Source: Nakamurella sp. PAMC28650 (GTDB lineage: Bacteria; Actinomycetota; Actinomycetes; Mycobacteriales; Nakamurellaceae). From it: a stretch of 64,000 nt of DNA. This document shows positions 40,947-50,008 of the stretch, piece by piece; position 1 is the stretch's first letter, and every line of letters starts with the position of its first letter. Made by a program: the position numbers and the translations under genes. The notes below the pieces were generated by a model. That model was given only the letters and a program-made list of their open reading frames with translations. It was not told the origin of the DNA and searched no databases. The DNA lies in contig NZ_CP060298.1 in assembly GCF_014303395.1 (NCBI RefSeq), positions 2,046,001 through 2,110,000 of the forward strand, in the 5' to 3' direction.

Positions 40947-42164
40947 ATGGCGCATGTCCAACGAAGCGCTGCGGTGTTCGCCGCTGTCCTGATGCTAGCG
41001 GGTTGCTCTGCCGGAAAGACATCGGGTGCTCCCGGCATGCAACCGACGGTCGAGACCGTCGCCGCGGTGGCCTCGACGTCGTCGACCGTGGCGCTCCAGG
41101 CCTCCATCACAGAGCCGTCCAATGCCGACGGTGCTCCGTCCAGCGTGACACCGACGCCAACGCCCCAGCAGAACTCAATCAACGGTTGGGTTGCAACCTT
41201 TAGCAACGGGGTCGAGTTTTTAAGCTGGACTATTACAGGAAACGCGGTAGCAGGGACGTTCAGCGAGGCGTTCCTTCAGCCGGCTGATACTACAGCGACC
41301 ACGGACTCGGAATCATTTAGCGGCACGATTAGTGGGACATCGGTGGCGCTTACTTTTGCCCGCAGCTCCAGGACAACTTTCTCGGGCCAGCTATCCGGCT
41401 CCACGCTGAACCTCTCGGTGCCGCAGACGGACGGAACGATCCAGGTCCAGACGTTCCACCCGGGGACGACCACCGATTATAACGCTGGCGTCCAGGTGGT
41501 CCAGCAAGCAGCTGCAAGTCAGCAAGCAGAAGCTGCAAGCCAGCAGACAGAAGCGGCGTCGATAGCGGCAGAGCAGGCTTCGTCCAGCAGCGCCGCTACG
41601 CAGCTCGCAAACACTCAATCTGGCATCGACCATGCTGCTCAAAGTCTCCAGCGAGCCATGAACTCCGCGACAGACGCGACGTCGTCGCTGGATGCTTTGC
41701 TCAGTCCGTTAAGTAACGATCTCACGAAGCAAACCTCTGATCTTAAGACCGTGAAAGCGGATGCCTCGAAGGTCGCGTCCGAGGCAAAAACTGCAGGTCC
41801 AGACGATCCCGATGTCTGCACCGATGCATACACGGGCCAGTCAGACGCCTACACTGTGCAGGACGACGGTTACACGGTCACTGACGATCTCTCCAGCTAC
41901 AGCAGCGCACGAGACTCTCTCACCGCCGACTTGGCACAGGTGAACACAGCAACGACGGATCTAGTCAACGCACAAGCGGCTCTGCCGGCCTACTTGAGCG
42001 CTTCAGCACCGTCGGACGCAGCGGTTACCTCCGTCTTGAGCGCAGGCGATACAGCACTGGCGAAGGATGACAAGGTGGCCTCAGCCGCGAAGGCGGCAGC
42101 AGCAGCCGTGGCAAATGACGCACTCGACACCGCGGCGACCGCACTGAAGAACGCCGGCTGCTAG
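40947..42164 (+). CDS. Secreted lipoprotein with coiled-coil region
   Basis: 405 residues from ATG 40947, GAAGGAG 6 bases ahead. Lipoprotein signal peptide with lipobox LAGC (AAVFAAVLMLAGCSAGK). After a Thr/Ser/Pro linker comes a ~100-residue beta domain (WVATFSNGVEFLSWTITGNA, then TFSGQLSGSTLNLSVPQTDG), then a long Ala/Gln/Ser/Asp-rich helical region likely to form coiled coil (AASQQAEAASQQTEAASIAA). Base composition is less GC-rich than its surroundings, suggesting separate acquisition. Function unknown. Confidence 0.75.
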   Translation: MAHVQRSAAVFAAVLMLAGCSAGKTSGAPGMQPTVETVAAVASTSSTVALQASITEPSNADGAPSSVTPTPTPQQNSINGWVATFSNGVEFLSWTITGNAVAGTFSEAFLQPADTTATTDSESFSGTISGTSVALTFARSSRTTFSGQLSGSTLNLSVPQTDGTIQVQTFHPGTTTDYNAGVQVVQQAAASQQAEAASQQTEAASIAAEQASSSSAATQLANTQSGIDHAAQSLQRAMNSATDATSSLDALLSPLSNDLTKQTSDLKTVKADASKVASEAKTAGPDDPDVCTDAYTGQSDAYTVQDDGYTVTDDLSSYSSARDSLTADLAQVNTATTDLVNAQAALPAYLSASAPSDAAVTSVLSAGDTALAKDDKVASAAKAAAAAVANDALDTAATALKNAGC

Positions 42165-42526
42165 CGTCCTGCTTTCCAATCGGCGCAGCTGGTGACCAAA
42201 ATCGATCCCAATAGCGCCTACACCTTGGCCTGCGCCGCAGCGAGGTTCTTGCTGAACGCGCTAATGGCCGCGCAAGGATTGCGAGTGAAGGGTCGCGGTC
42301 CGCCTGCTGCCAGATCTGCAGCATGACCTTCCTGCGCTACCTCTTCGGCCTGAAACCAATCCTGCAAAGATCGATAGGCCGCCATCCGAACTCGCGGCAA
42401 CTCCGCCCAGAACAGCGCCCCGGCGGTCGAAAGCTGGGGTTGTCAGGTCGCACCCGGCACCGAACGGTTCGCTGGTCGGAAGCCCGACCAGCGCAGGTCG
42501 TCGGGCGCTCGGCCTCGTTGGGTGCG
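42165..42526. other. Gene-free stretch, possible gene remnant
   Basis: About 360 bases. A minus-strand frame of 60 codons (42218-42400) has amphipathic, protein-like composition (MAAYRSLQDWFQAEEVAQEG) but no start signal, so it may be a decayed fragment. Nothing recognised. Confidence 0.35.
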
Positions 42527-43504
42527 TCAGGAGAAGTAGCCGGTGACGCCAACGGTGTAGGTGTCGCAGGCCGTAGCCGGTGTGTCCAACTGGAGTAGCC
42601 CGAGGTCGACCGTGAAGGTAGCTGTGCTCTGGGGGGCGATACTTTGGGTGCCAGCGGTGAGGCCGGGCGCTTCGGCGGTCAGGTGACCGGCACGATCGAA
42701 GCACCACACTGCAGCCTCGAGCGGCCCGGATACAGTCTGTCCGGTGGTGTTTCGGGCTGATCCGACGATATTGGTGCCGACGCGGTTCACTTCTACGACT
42801 TTCACTGTTGCGCCGTCGAGTGTGGCCGTGCCGGGAGGCCCGGTCTGCGCGGTGTAGGTGAACGTGGCGTCGGCGGGGAGTTCCTTCCCTCCGGTGTCGA
42901 CGAGAAGGTCGGCGAGGCCGACTTCGCCTGGCGCCAATTGCTCGGGTTGGGTGCCGAGGTTGCTGCCGCTGGCGATAATGGCCCCAGTGCTGTCGCGGAT
43001 GGTTGCGGAGACTTCGATACTGGAGACGGCGCCGGGCGTGTTGTTGCGGAGCGCAATCGGGATGTCGACGGTGCCGACTGCGCCCCCTTTGGGGATTGGC
43101 GCGGTGTAGACGACGGCAACTGTGTTAGCGGTTCCGGCGGGGAAATTTGGCTTCGCGGTGCCCATCATGAGGCCACCGGAGTTGAACGGGGGCAGGCCAG
43201 CCGGCTTGGGTGTCGCGGAGAGCACTTTCCTGGTCGCGGGGCTGGTTGTCCTGACGGGGGCGAGGAGGGTGCGGTGCTGTGAACTGCTGGTCACCGGTGC
43301 GACGCTTGCGGCAGCCGCGGCGGGGGTGGCCGCTGTCGACAGGGGTAACTGCACCGCGGCTGCGGCAGGTGCGCCGCCGGCCTGGTGCTGACCGAGTTGC
43401 GAGGTGAGCACCGAATTGCGTTTCAGTGTGGCCACCACGGTGATGGATAGCACCGCCACCAGGACACCCAGCACGATGCTCAGCACCGACAGCTTGCGCA
43501 CCAC
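42527..43504 (-). CDS. Membrane-anchored extracytoplasmic protein (FxLYD-like domain)
   Basis: 325 residues from GTG 43504 with AGGGGG ahead. One N-terminal helix (VLSIVLGVLVAVLSITVVAT) anchors it; a long Ala/Ser/Thr/Pro linker leads to two Ig-like beta domains: about 130-215 (VDIPIALRNNTPGAVSSIEV) and about 225-325 (VKVVEVNRVGTNIVGSARNT, typical of FxLYD-type domains). Probably a cell-surface structural or binding protein; function unknown. Confidence 0.7.
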   Translation of the reverse strand: MVRKLSVLSIVLGVLVAVLSITVVATLKRNSVLTSQLGQHQAGGAPAAAAVQLPLSTAATPAAAAASVAPVTSSSQHRTLLAPVRTTSPATRKVLSATPKPAGLPPFNSGGLMMGTAKPNFPAGTANTVAVVYTAPIPKGGAVGTVDIPIALRNNTPGAVSSIEVSATIRDSTGAIIASGSNLGTQPEQLAPGEVGLADLLVDTGGKELPADATFTYTAQTGPPGTATLDGATVKVVEVNRVGTNIVGSARNTTGQTVSGPLEAAVWCFDRAGHLTAEAPGLTAGTQSIAPQSTATFTVDLGLLQLDTPATACDTYTVGVTGYFS

Positions 43505-43608
43505 AGAGCGGCCCCCTTGTCTGTCGGATCAGGCGTTCAGTATGTCCGGATTATTCGCATCAGGAACGACACTGGCGGGTGAATGCGCAGCGGTTGCCCA
43601 TTACAGAA

Positions 43609-44989
43609 GGCTCTTGTGACGTTCTCGTGGGTGGTTTGACCCCTGGTTGTGGGCGACACACCGGGCTGCGTATAGGTTCTGGCTTATCTAGGGTCAGTCA
43701 CTATCCAGGAGCACGGTGTGCGCGGTGTAACGATATGGCGAAAGCTGCTCGGTGTCGAGCAACTGCAGGTGTGCGATGTGGCGTGGGAGGAGGCCGACGA
43801 CCGGCAGGTGCTGGTCGTTTCGGTGCGTGCGACGAAGGGCGCCCGGAGTAGGTGCAGTCGATGCCGGCGTAGACGGCCGGGCTATGACCAGGGCGGTGGG
43901 ATTCGTCGGTGGCGGTCGCTGGACTGGGGGTCGACGATGGTGTTCCTGCAGGCTGCGGCTCCGCGGGTGAACTGCCGGACGCACGGGGTGGTGGTCGCGG
44001 CTGTGCCGTGGGCCCGACCCGGCGCTCGGGCGACGGGAGCGTTTGAGGACCAGTGTGCGTGGTTGGCGGCGCACACCGCTTCGTCGGTGGTGGCGCAGTT
44101 GATGCGGACGTCGTGGCGGCATGTGAGCGCAATCATCGAGCACGTCGTCGCCGACGGTTTGGCCGGCCGGGACGTGCTCGCGGGGCTGCGGCGGATCGGC
44201 ATCGATGAAATCTCCCACCGCAAAGGCCAGCGGTATCTGACGTGCGTGGTCGATCAAGACTCCGGCAGATTGGTGTGGGCCGCACCGGGCCGCAACAGCG
44301 ACACCCTGGGTCGGTTCTTCGACCAACTCGGCCCAGAACGGGCGGCGGCGTTGACGCACGTCTCGGCCGACGGGGCGCAGTGGATCCACGACACCGTGAC
44401 GGCCCGCGCGCCGCAGGCGGTGCTGGGATTGGATCCGTTTCATATCGTGGGGTGGGCCACCCGGGAGTTGGACAAGGTCCGTCGTCAGACGTGGAACACG
44501 CTGCGGGGTAGGAGTAGCTCTGCGCAGGCGTCGTCGGTGAAGGGCAGCCGCTGGGCATTGCTGAAAAACCCGGCGGACCTGTCCCCGGAGCAACGCGGGT
44601 CGGTCGCCTCGATCGCCCAGACCAACCGGCATCTGTATCGGGCGTATCTGCTGAAGGAGCAACTGCGCGCGGTGTTCCAGGTCAAGGGCCAGGCCGGCCG
44701 TGAACTGCTGGCCGGCTGGATCGCCTGGGCCCGCCGCTCCCAACTCCCCGGCTTCATCGCCCTGGCCGCAACGTTGAAGCGGTTCCAGCAGCTGATTTGG
44801 AACACCCTGATCCACCACATGAGCAACGCCCAATCCGAGGCCACCAACACCCACCTACGGGCCTTGACCCGCAGGTCCTACGGCTTTCACAGCCCAGAAG
44901 CGTTGATAGCCATGGCAATGCTCACCCGCGGCGGGTTATGCCCGCCGCTTCCCGGACGCTAAACCACCCACGAAAACGTCAGGAGACCC
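43609..44989. mobile_element. ISL3-family insertion sequence with perfect 8-bp target duplication
   Basis: 1381 bp. Terminal inverted repeats of about 30 bp: left GGCTCTTGTGACGTTCTCGT, right (inwards) GGGTCTCCTGACGTTTTCGT, both continuing GGGTGGTTT. It is flanked by the direct repeat TTACAGAA (43601-43608 and 44990-44997), the 8-bp duplication expected for ISL3. The transposase stop TAA lies in the right repeat. Confidence 0.93.
43718..44962 (+). CDS. ISL3-family transposase
   Basis: 414 residues, intact. N-terminal zinc-binding region (RSRCSRCRRRRPGYDQGGG) and C-terminal DDE-type DDE_Tnp_ISL3 domain: IGIDEISHRKGQRYLTCVVD with the first Asp, LTHVSADGAQWIHDTV with the second, and SNAQSEATNTHLRALTRRSY with the Glu. 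Catalyses transposition of its element. Frame intact and ends perfect, so probably recently inserted. Confidence 0.93.
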   Translation: MRGVTIWRKLLGVEQLQVCDVAWEEADDRQVLVVSVRATKGARSRCSRCRRRRPGYDQGGGIRRWRSLDWGSTMVFLQAAAPRVNCRTHGVVVAAVPWARPGARATGAFEDQCAWLAAHTASSVVAQLMRTSWRHVSAIIEHVVADGLAGRDVLAGLRRIGIDEISHRKGQRYLTCVVDQDSGRLVWAAPGRNSDTLGRFFDQLGPERAAALTHVSADGAQWIHDTVTARAPQAVLGLDPFHIVGWATRELDKVRRQTWNTLRGRSSSAQASSVKGSRWALLKNPADLSPEQRGSVASIAQTNRHLYRAYLLKEQLRAVFQVKGQAGRELLAGWIAWARRSQLPGFIALAATLKRFQQLIWNTLIHHMSNAQSEATNTHLRALTRRSYGFHSPEALIAMAMLTRGGLCPPLPGR

Positions 44990-45018
44990 TTACAGAATGT
45001 GCCGGTGGGGGCATTTCA

Positions 45019-46438
45019 GAGCCTGTTACGAATTCTGTGTAAGAGTTTCCCTCGACTTCCTACAATGGCAACGATATCACATCGGCAACCGTCCAGGGAA
45101 GTACCGCACCAATGTGTTCAAGGCAACTTTCCACCCGTGCGTCCCGGTACCCGATTCACCACCACGTTGCGTGGAAATGTTGCGGATTCCGAGGTACAAC
45201 AGTTTCGTCGCGGCTTCCTTGTCAGGGAAATGACCGCGAGTCTTGGTGATTTTCCGCAGCTGAAAGTTGATCGACTCGATCGCATTCGTGGTGTAGACGA
45301 TCCGGCGCAGTTCTACCGGATAGTCCAAGAACGGGATGAATTCATCCCACGCCAATTTCCACACGTCGACCGCGCCCGGGCAAGCATCACCCCATTGTTG
45401 GTCGAAGGCGGCCATCGCCAATTCGGCGGCCTCCAGGGTCGGCGCGGTGTAGATGGTGCGCATCGACGTGGCCAGTTTCTTGCGGTCCTTGTAGGAGACG
45501 AACCGGAACGCGTTGCGCATCACGTGCACCACGCAGGTCTGCACGACGGTGTTCGGGAACACCGACCGGATCGCCTCCGGCAGGCCGGTCAGCCCGTCGC
45601 AGCAGCAGATCAGGATGTCCGCCAGACCGCGGTTGCGCAGGTCGGTCAACACCTTCGCCCAGAACTTGGCGCCCTCGGTGTCCTGGACCCAGCAGCCCAG
45701 GACGTGTTTGCGGCCCTCAGTGTCCACGCCAAGGACCAGATACGCGACCTTGGCGGTGACCACCCGCCCTCCTTCACCTTGATGCGGATGCCGTCGACGT
45801 ACACGATCGGGTAGACCTCGTCGACCGGTCGGCTCTGCCACGCCTTGATCTCCTCGATCACCACGTCGGTGACGTTGGAGATCAGCTCCCGGGATGCGTG
45901 AATCCCGTAGATCTCCAACAGGTGCGCCTCGATATCCCGGGTCGACATCCCGCGGGAATACAACGACAACACCATGTCAGAAATATTGCCGATCCGACGC
46001 GCATGCTTCGGCACGATCTGCGGCTCGAACGTCGAATTACGGTCACGAGGAACCGTCAAATCGATCTCGCCGACCCGGGTGCCCACCGTCTTCGTGGTCT
46101 TCCCGTTGCGGGAATTACCGGTGCCGCGGCCGGCCGGGTCACCCGACTCGTAACCCAAATGATCGGTCATCTCCGTTTCCAGAGCACGCCCCAAAATAGC
46201 CTTCGTCATTCGGTTCAGCAAACCGTCCGGCCCGTCGATGGCGACACCCTGACTTTTCGCCTCTTTCAACAAGCCGTCGATCATCGCCGGGTTCGTCGCC
46301 GCCGCGAGCAGCTGCGCCGCGTCCAACCCGCCCATCACCGCTGTTGTGGTCTCCGTCACTTCAGGTCCTCTCGTCATGCCCGTCGGGCAAGTTGATCATG
46401 ATCTGAGAGGACTCCTACACAGAATCCGTGACACCCCC
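45019..46438. mobile_element. IS256-family insertion sequence, inactivated
   Basis: About 1420 bp. The ends carry imperfect inverted repeats: left GAGCCTGTTACGAATTCTGT (45019), right read inwards GGGGGTGTCACGGATTCTGT (ending at 46438). No 8-9-bp direct repeat flanks them, so one edge may have been rearranged. It starts only 21 bases after the right target copy of the ISL3 element. Confidence 0.8.
45077..46377 (-). pseudogene. IS256-family (Mutator) transposase, frameshifted
   Basis: Two overlapping frames together cover the whole family. The first (46377 down) has the N terminus, GNSRNGKTTKTV and IVYVDGIRIKVKEGG with the first catalytic Asp; the second (to 45077) continues VVTAKVAYLVLGVDTEG, ILICCCDGLTGLPEAIR with the second Asp, and YTTNAIESINFQLRK with the Glu. 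The break is at about 45765-45770, where GAGGGCGGG-TGG lacks one G relative to the frame needed (EGG-VVTAK). Restoring it gives about 430 residues. Either inactivating mutation or a homopolymer assembly error. Confidence 0.88.
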
Positions 46439-46566
46439 ACAAAGCGCCCTCTCGCCCAACGCCACCCCACCAGCTACCGACAGCGAAGTGCGTCCGCCGG
46501 CCCACAGCAATGCCGTGCCCCGGGTCCTAGCCTCGACTTTCGATCACACCCCATGAAGAAGGAACC

Positions 46567-47331
46567 ATGCCCAGCCTCATCCGCAGATCCATCGCCGAAC
46601 TGATCGGAACAGCCATCCTGGTGTTCTCTGCCGTCGGCTCCGCCGTCTTCGGCATCGACAAGATCACCGCCACCGGAGTTGCACTTGCTTTCGGGCTCAC
46701 TCTGCTCGTCCTGGCCTATGCCATTGGGCCGCTCTCAGGCTGCCGCGTCAACCCGGCCGTCACCCTCGGTGTCCTGCTGTCCAAGGGGATGAAGCCCATG
46801 GAAGCGGCCTACTACTGGATCTCGCAGATTCTCGGCGGCATCATCGGCGCCGCACTGATCCACCTCGTCCTGAAGGTCGGGAGGTCAAGGACCAGACCGG
46901 CGGCGGCGGCACCAACAATTGGGGCCGCACCAACGGCATTGCCAATGCCGGCGGCACTCTGATCATCGAAGCCATTCTCACCTTCCTCCTTGTGTTGGTC
47001 GTGCTCCTGGTCACCCTCTGACGCCGCCGCACCCGGTTTCGCAGGTCTGGCGATCGGACTGACCTTGACGGTCATCCACCTGGTGGGGATTCCGCTGGAC
47101 GGCACCTCGGTCAACCCCGCCCGATCTATCGGACCCGCCCTGTTCGAGGGCGGCGCCGCGCTGGGACACATCTGGGTGTTCATCCTGGCGCCCCTGGTCG
47201 GGGGTGCCTTGGCGGCGGTGGTGGCACCGCTACTCAAAGCGACGCCGCAAGGCATCTCCAACAACGACGCCCGGGCGGATCAGACCGGCGCGAACATGCC
47301 CCGCACGAGAACGGCCAGAAGCCGTCATTGA
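46567..47331 (+). pseudogene. aqpZ: Aquaporin Z-like channel, two frameshifts
   Basis: The MIP-family fold is spread over three frames. Frame 1 (46567 to about 46880) begins MPSLIRRSIAELIGTAILVF and holds the first NPA loop (SGCRVNPAVTLGV). A second frame (about 46881-47015) gives VKDQTGGGGTNNWGRTNG and [20 protein letters not shown]. The first frame then resumes with [20 protein letters not shown] and the second NPA loop ([16 protein letters not shown]). Adding one G near 46880 (GTCGGG to GTCGGGG) and removing one C near 47013 would restore about 255 residues. The compensating pattern in short homopolymers hints at sequencing error. The residue after SGC is Arg, where aquaporins commonly have His. 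Confidence 0.8.
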
Positions 47332-47452
47332 CGGCGGCGGTCAGCACGTGCACCGGCACGATCGGCGCGATCAGTGACACCGTCCCGCTGAAACTTTCAT
47401 CAACGGCGCGCCGACCGACGGCGCGGTGGGCCTGTCTCGGCGCTTGTCCCGC

Positions 47453-49126
47453 TTACCCGAAAGGGCCCTGGTCAGGTTGGCAGACCGTGCCGTTCGGTGG
47501 GGTGACGAGAACGATGAGGTATCGCACCCTGGCCTTGTCCATGCATGTGCTGGGGACCTGGTAGCTGGGATGGCCGTAGCCGTTCAGGGTGACCAGCACG
47601 GCGTTGCCGAGGCGCTTCTGCGCCACTTGGGCGTTGGGGTAGGGCGTGCCGGGGTCGTAGCGGGCGCTCATCAGCAGGATCGGCGTCGTGGTCTTGGCGT
47701 TCCAAGGCCCGACGTATCGGTCGGTGGCGTGCGCCGGCCAGTTCGCGGCGCACGGTGCCCACAGCGTCCAGCCCAGCAGCGGCCCGTCCAGTGAGCCGGA
47801 GTTGGTGAAGCGGGAGATCTGCGCGGGCCATGCCGACAACGGCACGCGGGCCGGAGCGTCGGCGCACGAGATTGCTGCGGAGGTGAAGAAGCCGGGGCTG
47901 GCTTGCGGTGATTGCAGCGCCTGCACCGTGATCTCCAAGGCCGAGGCGTCACCGTCGATGGCGGCTTCGAGGTCGTTCGCGAAGGTAGGCCAGGTGAGCG
48001 GTACCCGCAGGGGGGTGAACGTGGAGACCTGGAGGTCTGCGAAGCTGAGCTCACCAGGGGGATCCGCGTGGGGCGCGGGAATCGGGGCCCGGCGAACCTT
48101 GGCGAACAGGTCCGCCACCCGCTGCGCGACCGTCTGGCCGTGACCGGCGAGCGCACAGCGTGTGCGACCTGCTTTCTGGCACTGGGCGACGAACTGCTCG
48201 AAGACCTGGTCCGCGCTGGAAACGGCGTTGTTGATATTCGTCTCCATGCTGGTGGTGGCGTCGACCGCATCGACGAGGCCGTCGAGCATCATTGCCCGCA
48301 CCCGGCCCGGAAAAAGATTGGCGTAGGTCTGGCCGATCAACGTGCCGTAGGACAGGCCGACGTAGGTGATCTTCGTGTCTCCGACGAGCGCACGCAGTTT
48401 GTCGAGGTCCCGAGCGGTGTCTGCGGTGGTGATGTGCGACAGGAGCGCTCCACTGAGCTTCCCGCACCTTTGCGCCAGCTCGGCGGCCTTGCGCTGATAG
48501 GCCACCGACTCGGCTGGTGTGTCGGGAGTCGACACGCCGGCCCAGAAATGGTCACGGTCAGCGCGGCTGGTGAAGCACTTCACGGGGGTGCTGGCATTCG
48601 TGCCCCGGGGATCCCAGCTGACCACGTCGAAGCGGCCCCCACCCCATTCGTCGAAGTCGTCGGCCGAGTTGCGCACCAGGTCGACGCCGCTCTGGCCCGG
48701 GCCGCCAGGATTGACGAACATCGATCCGATCCGCACGTCTGGTCGGCTGGCGAGGTGACGAATCACCGCCAGCTCGATCTGCTTGCCGTCGGGTTGACTC
48801 CAATCCATGGGTACGTTCACCCGCGCGCACTGGAACTTGTCGCCCAGTCCCTTGCATTTTGCCCACGCGATCCCTTCCGGTGTCGACCCGGATGCGGGGG
48901 GCACCGACGCCGGACTCGCCATAGTCGGACTCGCCGATGTCGTAGCGGCCGACGTGGTGATGACCAGTGCAGCAAGACTCGACAAGGTCGAGGCCCCGTT
49001 CGATGCGCTGGTACAGCCGGCCACGACTAACATCAGTGCCGTCGCGGCCGCGACCGCCCCCATTCGCCGACCTGCACGCGCGCGGAGCCGACCGACGCTG
49101 ACGCGCGGACGAAGCGATCTACTCAT
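47453..49126 (-). CDS. Secreted TAP-type alpha/beta hydrolase (tripeptidyl aminopeptidase-like lipoprotein)
   Basis: 557 residues from ATG 49126 (AGGAGG ahead). Lipoprotein signal peptide with VAGC lipobox. The alpha/beta-hydrolase fold shows the oxyanion stretch FVNPGGPGQSG, the nucleophile elbow GLSYG (Ser259), and the C-terminal TAP-like domain with the acid region LLMSARYDPGTPY and the His in LNGYGHPSYQ. Family members cleave N-terminal tripeptides or are related proteases and esterases of the cell surface. Transcribed away from the aquaporin. Confidence 0.88.
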   Translation of the reverse strand: MSRSLRPRVSVGRLRARAGRRMGAVAAATALMLVVAGCTSASNGASTLSSLAALVITTSAATTSASPTMASPASVPPASGSTPEGIAWAKCKGLGDKFQCARVNVPMDWSQPDGKQIELAVIRHLASRPDVRIGSMFVNPGGPGQSGVDLVRNSADDFDEWGGGRFDVVSWDPRGTNASTPVKCFTSRADRDHFWAGVSTPDTPAESVAYQRKAAELAQRCGKLSGALLSHITTADTARDLDKLRALVGDTKITYVGLSYGTLIGQTYANLFPGRVRAMMLDGLVDAVDATTSMETNINNAVSSADQVFEQFVAQCQKAGRTRCALAGHGQTVAQRVADLFAKVRRAPIPAPHADPPGELSFADLQVSTFTPLRVPLTWPTFANDLEAAIDGDASALEITVQALQSPQASPGFFTSAAISCADAPARVPLSAWPAQISRFTNSGSLDGPLLGWTLWAPCAANWPAHATDRYVGPWNAKTTTPILLMSARYDPGTPYPNAQVAQKRLGNAVLVTLNGYGHPSYQVPSTCMDKARVRYLIVLVTPPNGTVCQPDQGPFG

Positions 49127-49301
49127 GGACGTCCTCCTGACGATGGTGGGCCGGCCGGGTTCGGTCCGGCGGTGGTCCCGGTGCTGCACGATGCGGTGGC
49201 CTGCACCAGCGCCGGCAACGGTGCCGCTACGACACCGATCGCGGTTCTCCAGTGCCTGGGGACACCCGTGCCGCGGCGGGATGGTCCGATGCTTGCGGCG
49301 C

Positions 49302-49907
49302 TCATTCGTGGCCCCTCCTGGTCGTGGTGCTGGTGTCCTGGCAATTGCTGGAGGTTTCGGATGTGGTGCACGAGGGGCTTGTGGAAGGGCTGGCGTGAAG
49401 GACCTGCCTGGCTCGTTCGAGCCATTCGGGTGTCACGATCCCGTCCTCGTTGCGCATGGTGGATGGATTGAAAGCTGTGTTGTAGCAATTGATTTCACTT
49501 TCAAGACCGTCAGGATCCTGGAAGCGGAGCGACAGCATCGGCCCCAGGGGACGGATTTCCCCGCTCGAGGCGTCGACGGCGATCAGTCGGTCGCGGATCG
49601 CAGTGAGAGCCATCAGGTCGGTGACCGTGAAACCGAGATGATCGAGCCGGCCTCGTTCGAACATCGCATCGGAGAGGCCTTGAGCGGACGGGTCGTAGCC
49701 CGGCACCTCGAAGACGTGAAGCATGATGTCGCCGGCCATCAGGACGGCTTGGCGGGCATGACCAGGGCCGGAGCCGAACACCATCGTTGCATCCAGACCT
49801 ATGGTGGTCTCGTAGAAGGCGCGAAAGCGGTCGAGATCGGGCGTGACGATGCCCACGTGGCTGATGCCGCAGGGCCTGCGAAGCGCGGGTCCCGCATCGG
49901 TGTTCAC
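49302..49907 (-). CDS. VOC-family (glyoxalase/dioxygenase superfamily) protein
   Basis: 201 residues, GTG start at 49907. A vicinal-oxygen-chelate module: GISHVGIVTPDLDRFRAFYE with the first metal His, LDHLGFTVTDLMAL with the second, and LESEINCYNTAF with the Glu. The last ~35 residues are a low-complexity Ser/Thr-rich tail (SPSTSPSCTTSETSSNCQDT). Substrate unknown. It is preceded by a dyad and three 19-bp direct repeats that probably regulate it, and it is followed downstream by the hydrolase gene. Confidence 0.82.
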   Translation of the reverse strand: MNTDAGPALRRPCGISHVGIVTPDLDRFRAFYETTIGLDATMVFGSGPGHARQAVLMAGDIMLHVFEVPGYDPSAQGLSDAMFERGRLDHLGFTVTDLMALTAIRDRLIAVDASSGEIRPLGPMLSLRFQDPDGLESEINCYNTAFNPSTMRNEDGIVTPEWLERARQVLHASPSTSPSCTTSETSSNCQDTSTTTRRGHE

Positions 49908-49928
49908 ATACAGGAGGCGTTCACCGGG

Positions 49929-50002
49929 TTGGAACGATTTGTTCCAATGACAGCGTCCAATTCAAATGACAGCATCCAATCCAAATGACAGCGTCCAATC
50001 AA
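49929..50002 (-). repeat. Dyad plus three 19-bp direct repeats upstream of the VOC gene
   Basis: TTGGAAC-GATTT-GTTCCAA (49929-49947) is an inverted repeat with 7-bp arms. It runs into three direct 19-bp repeats of AATGACAGCGTCCAATTCA (49946, 49965 and 49984, one or two substitutions each). They fill the gap between the end of the large ATPase gene and the VOC start, so they probably bind a regulator of the VOC gene. Confidence 0.75.
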
Positions 50003-50008
50003 ACGGCA

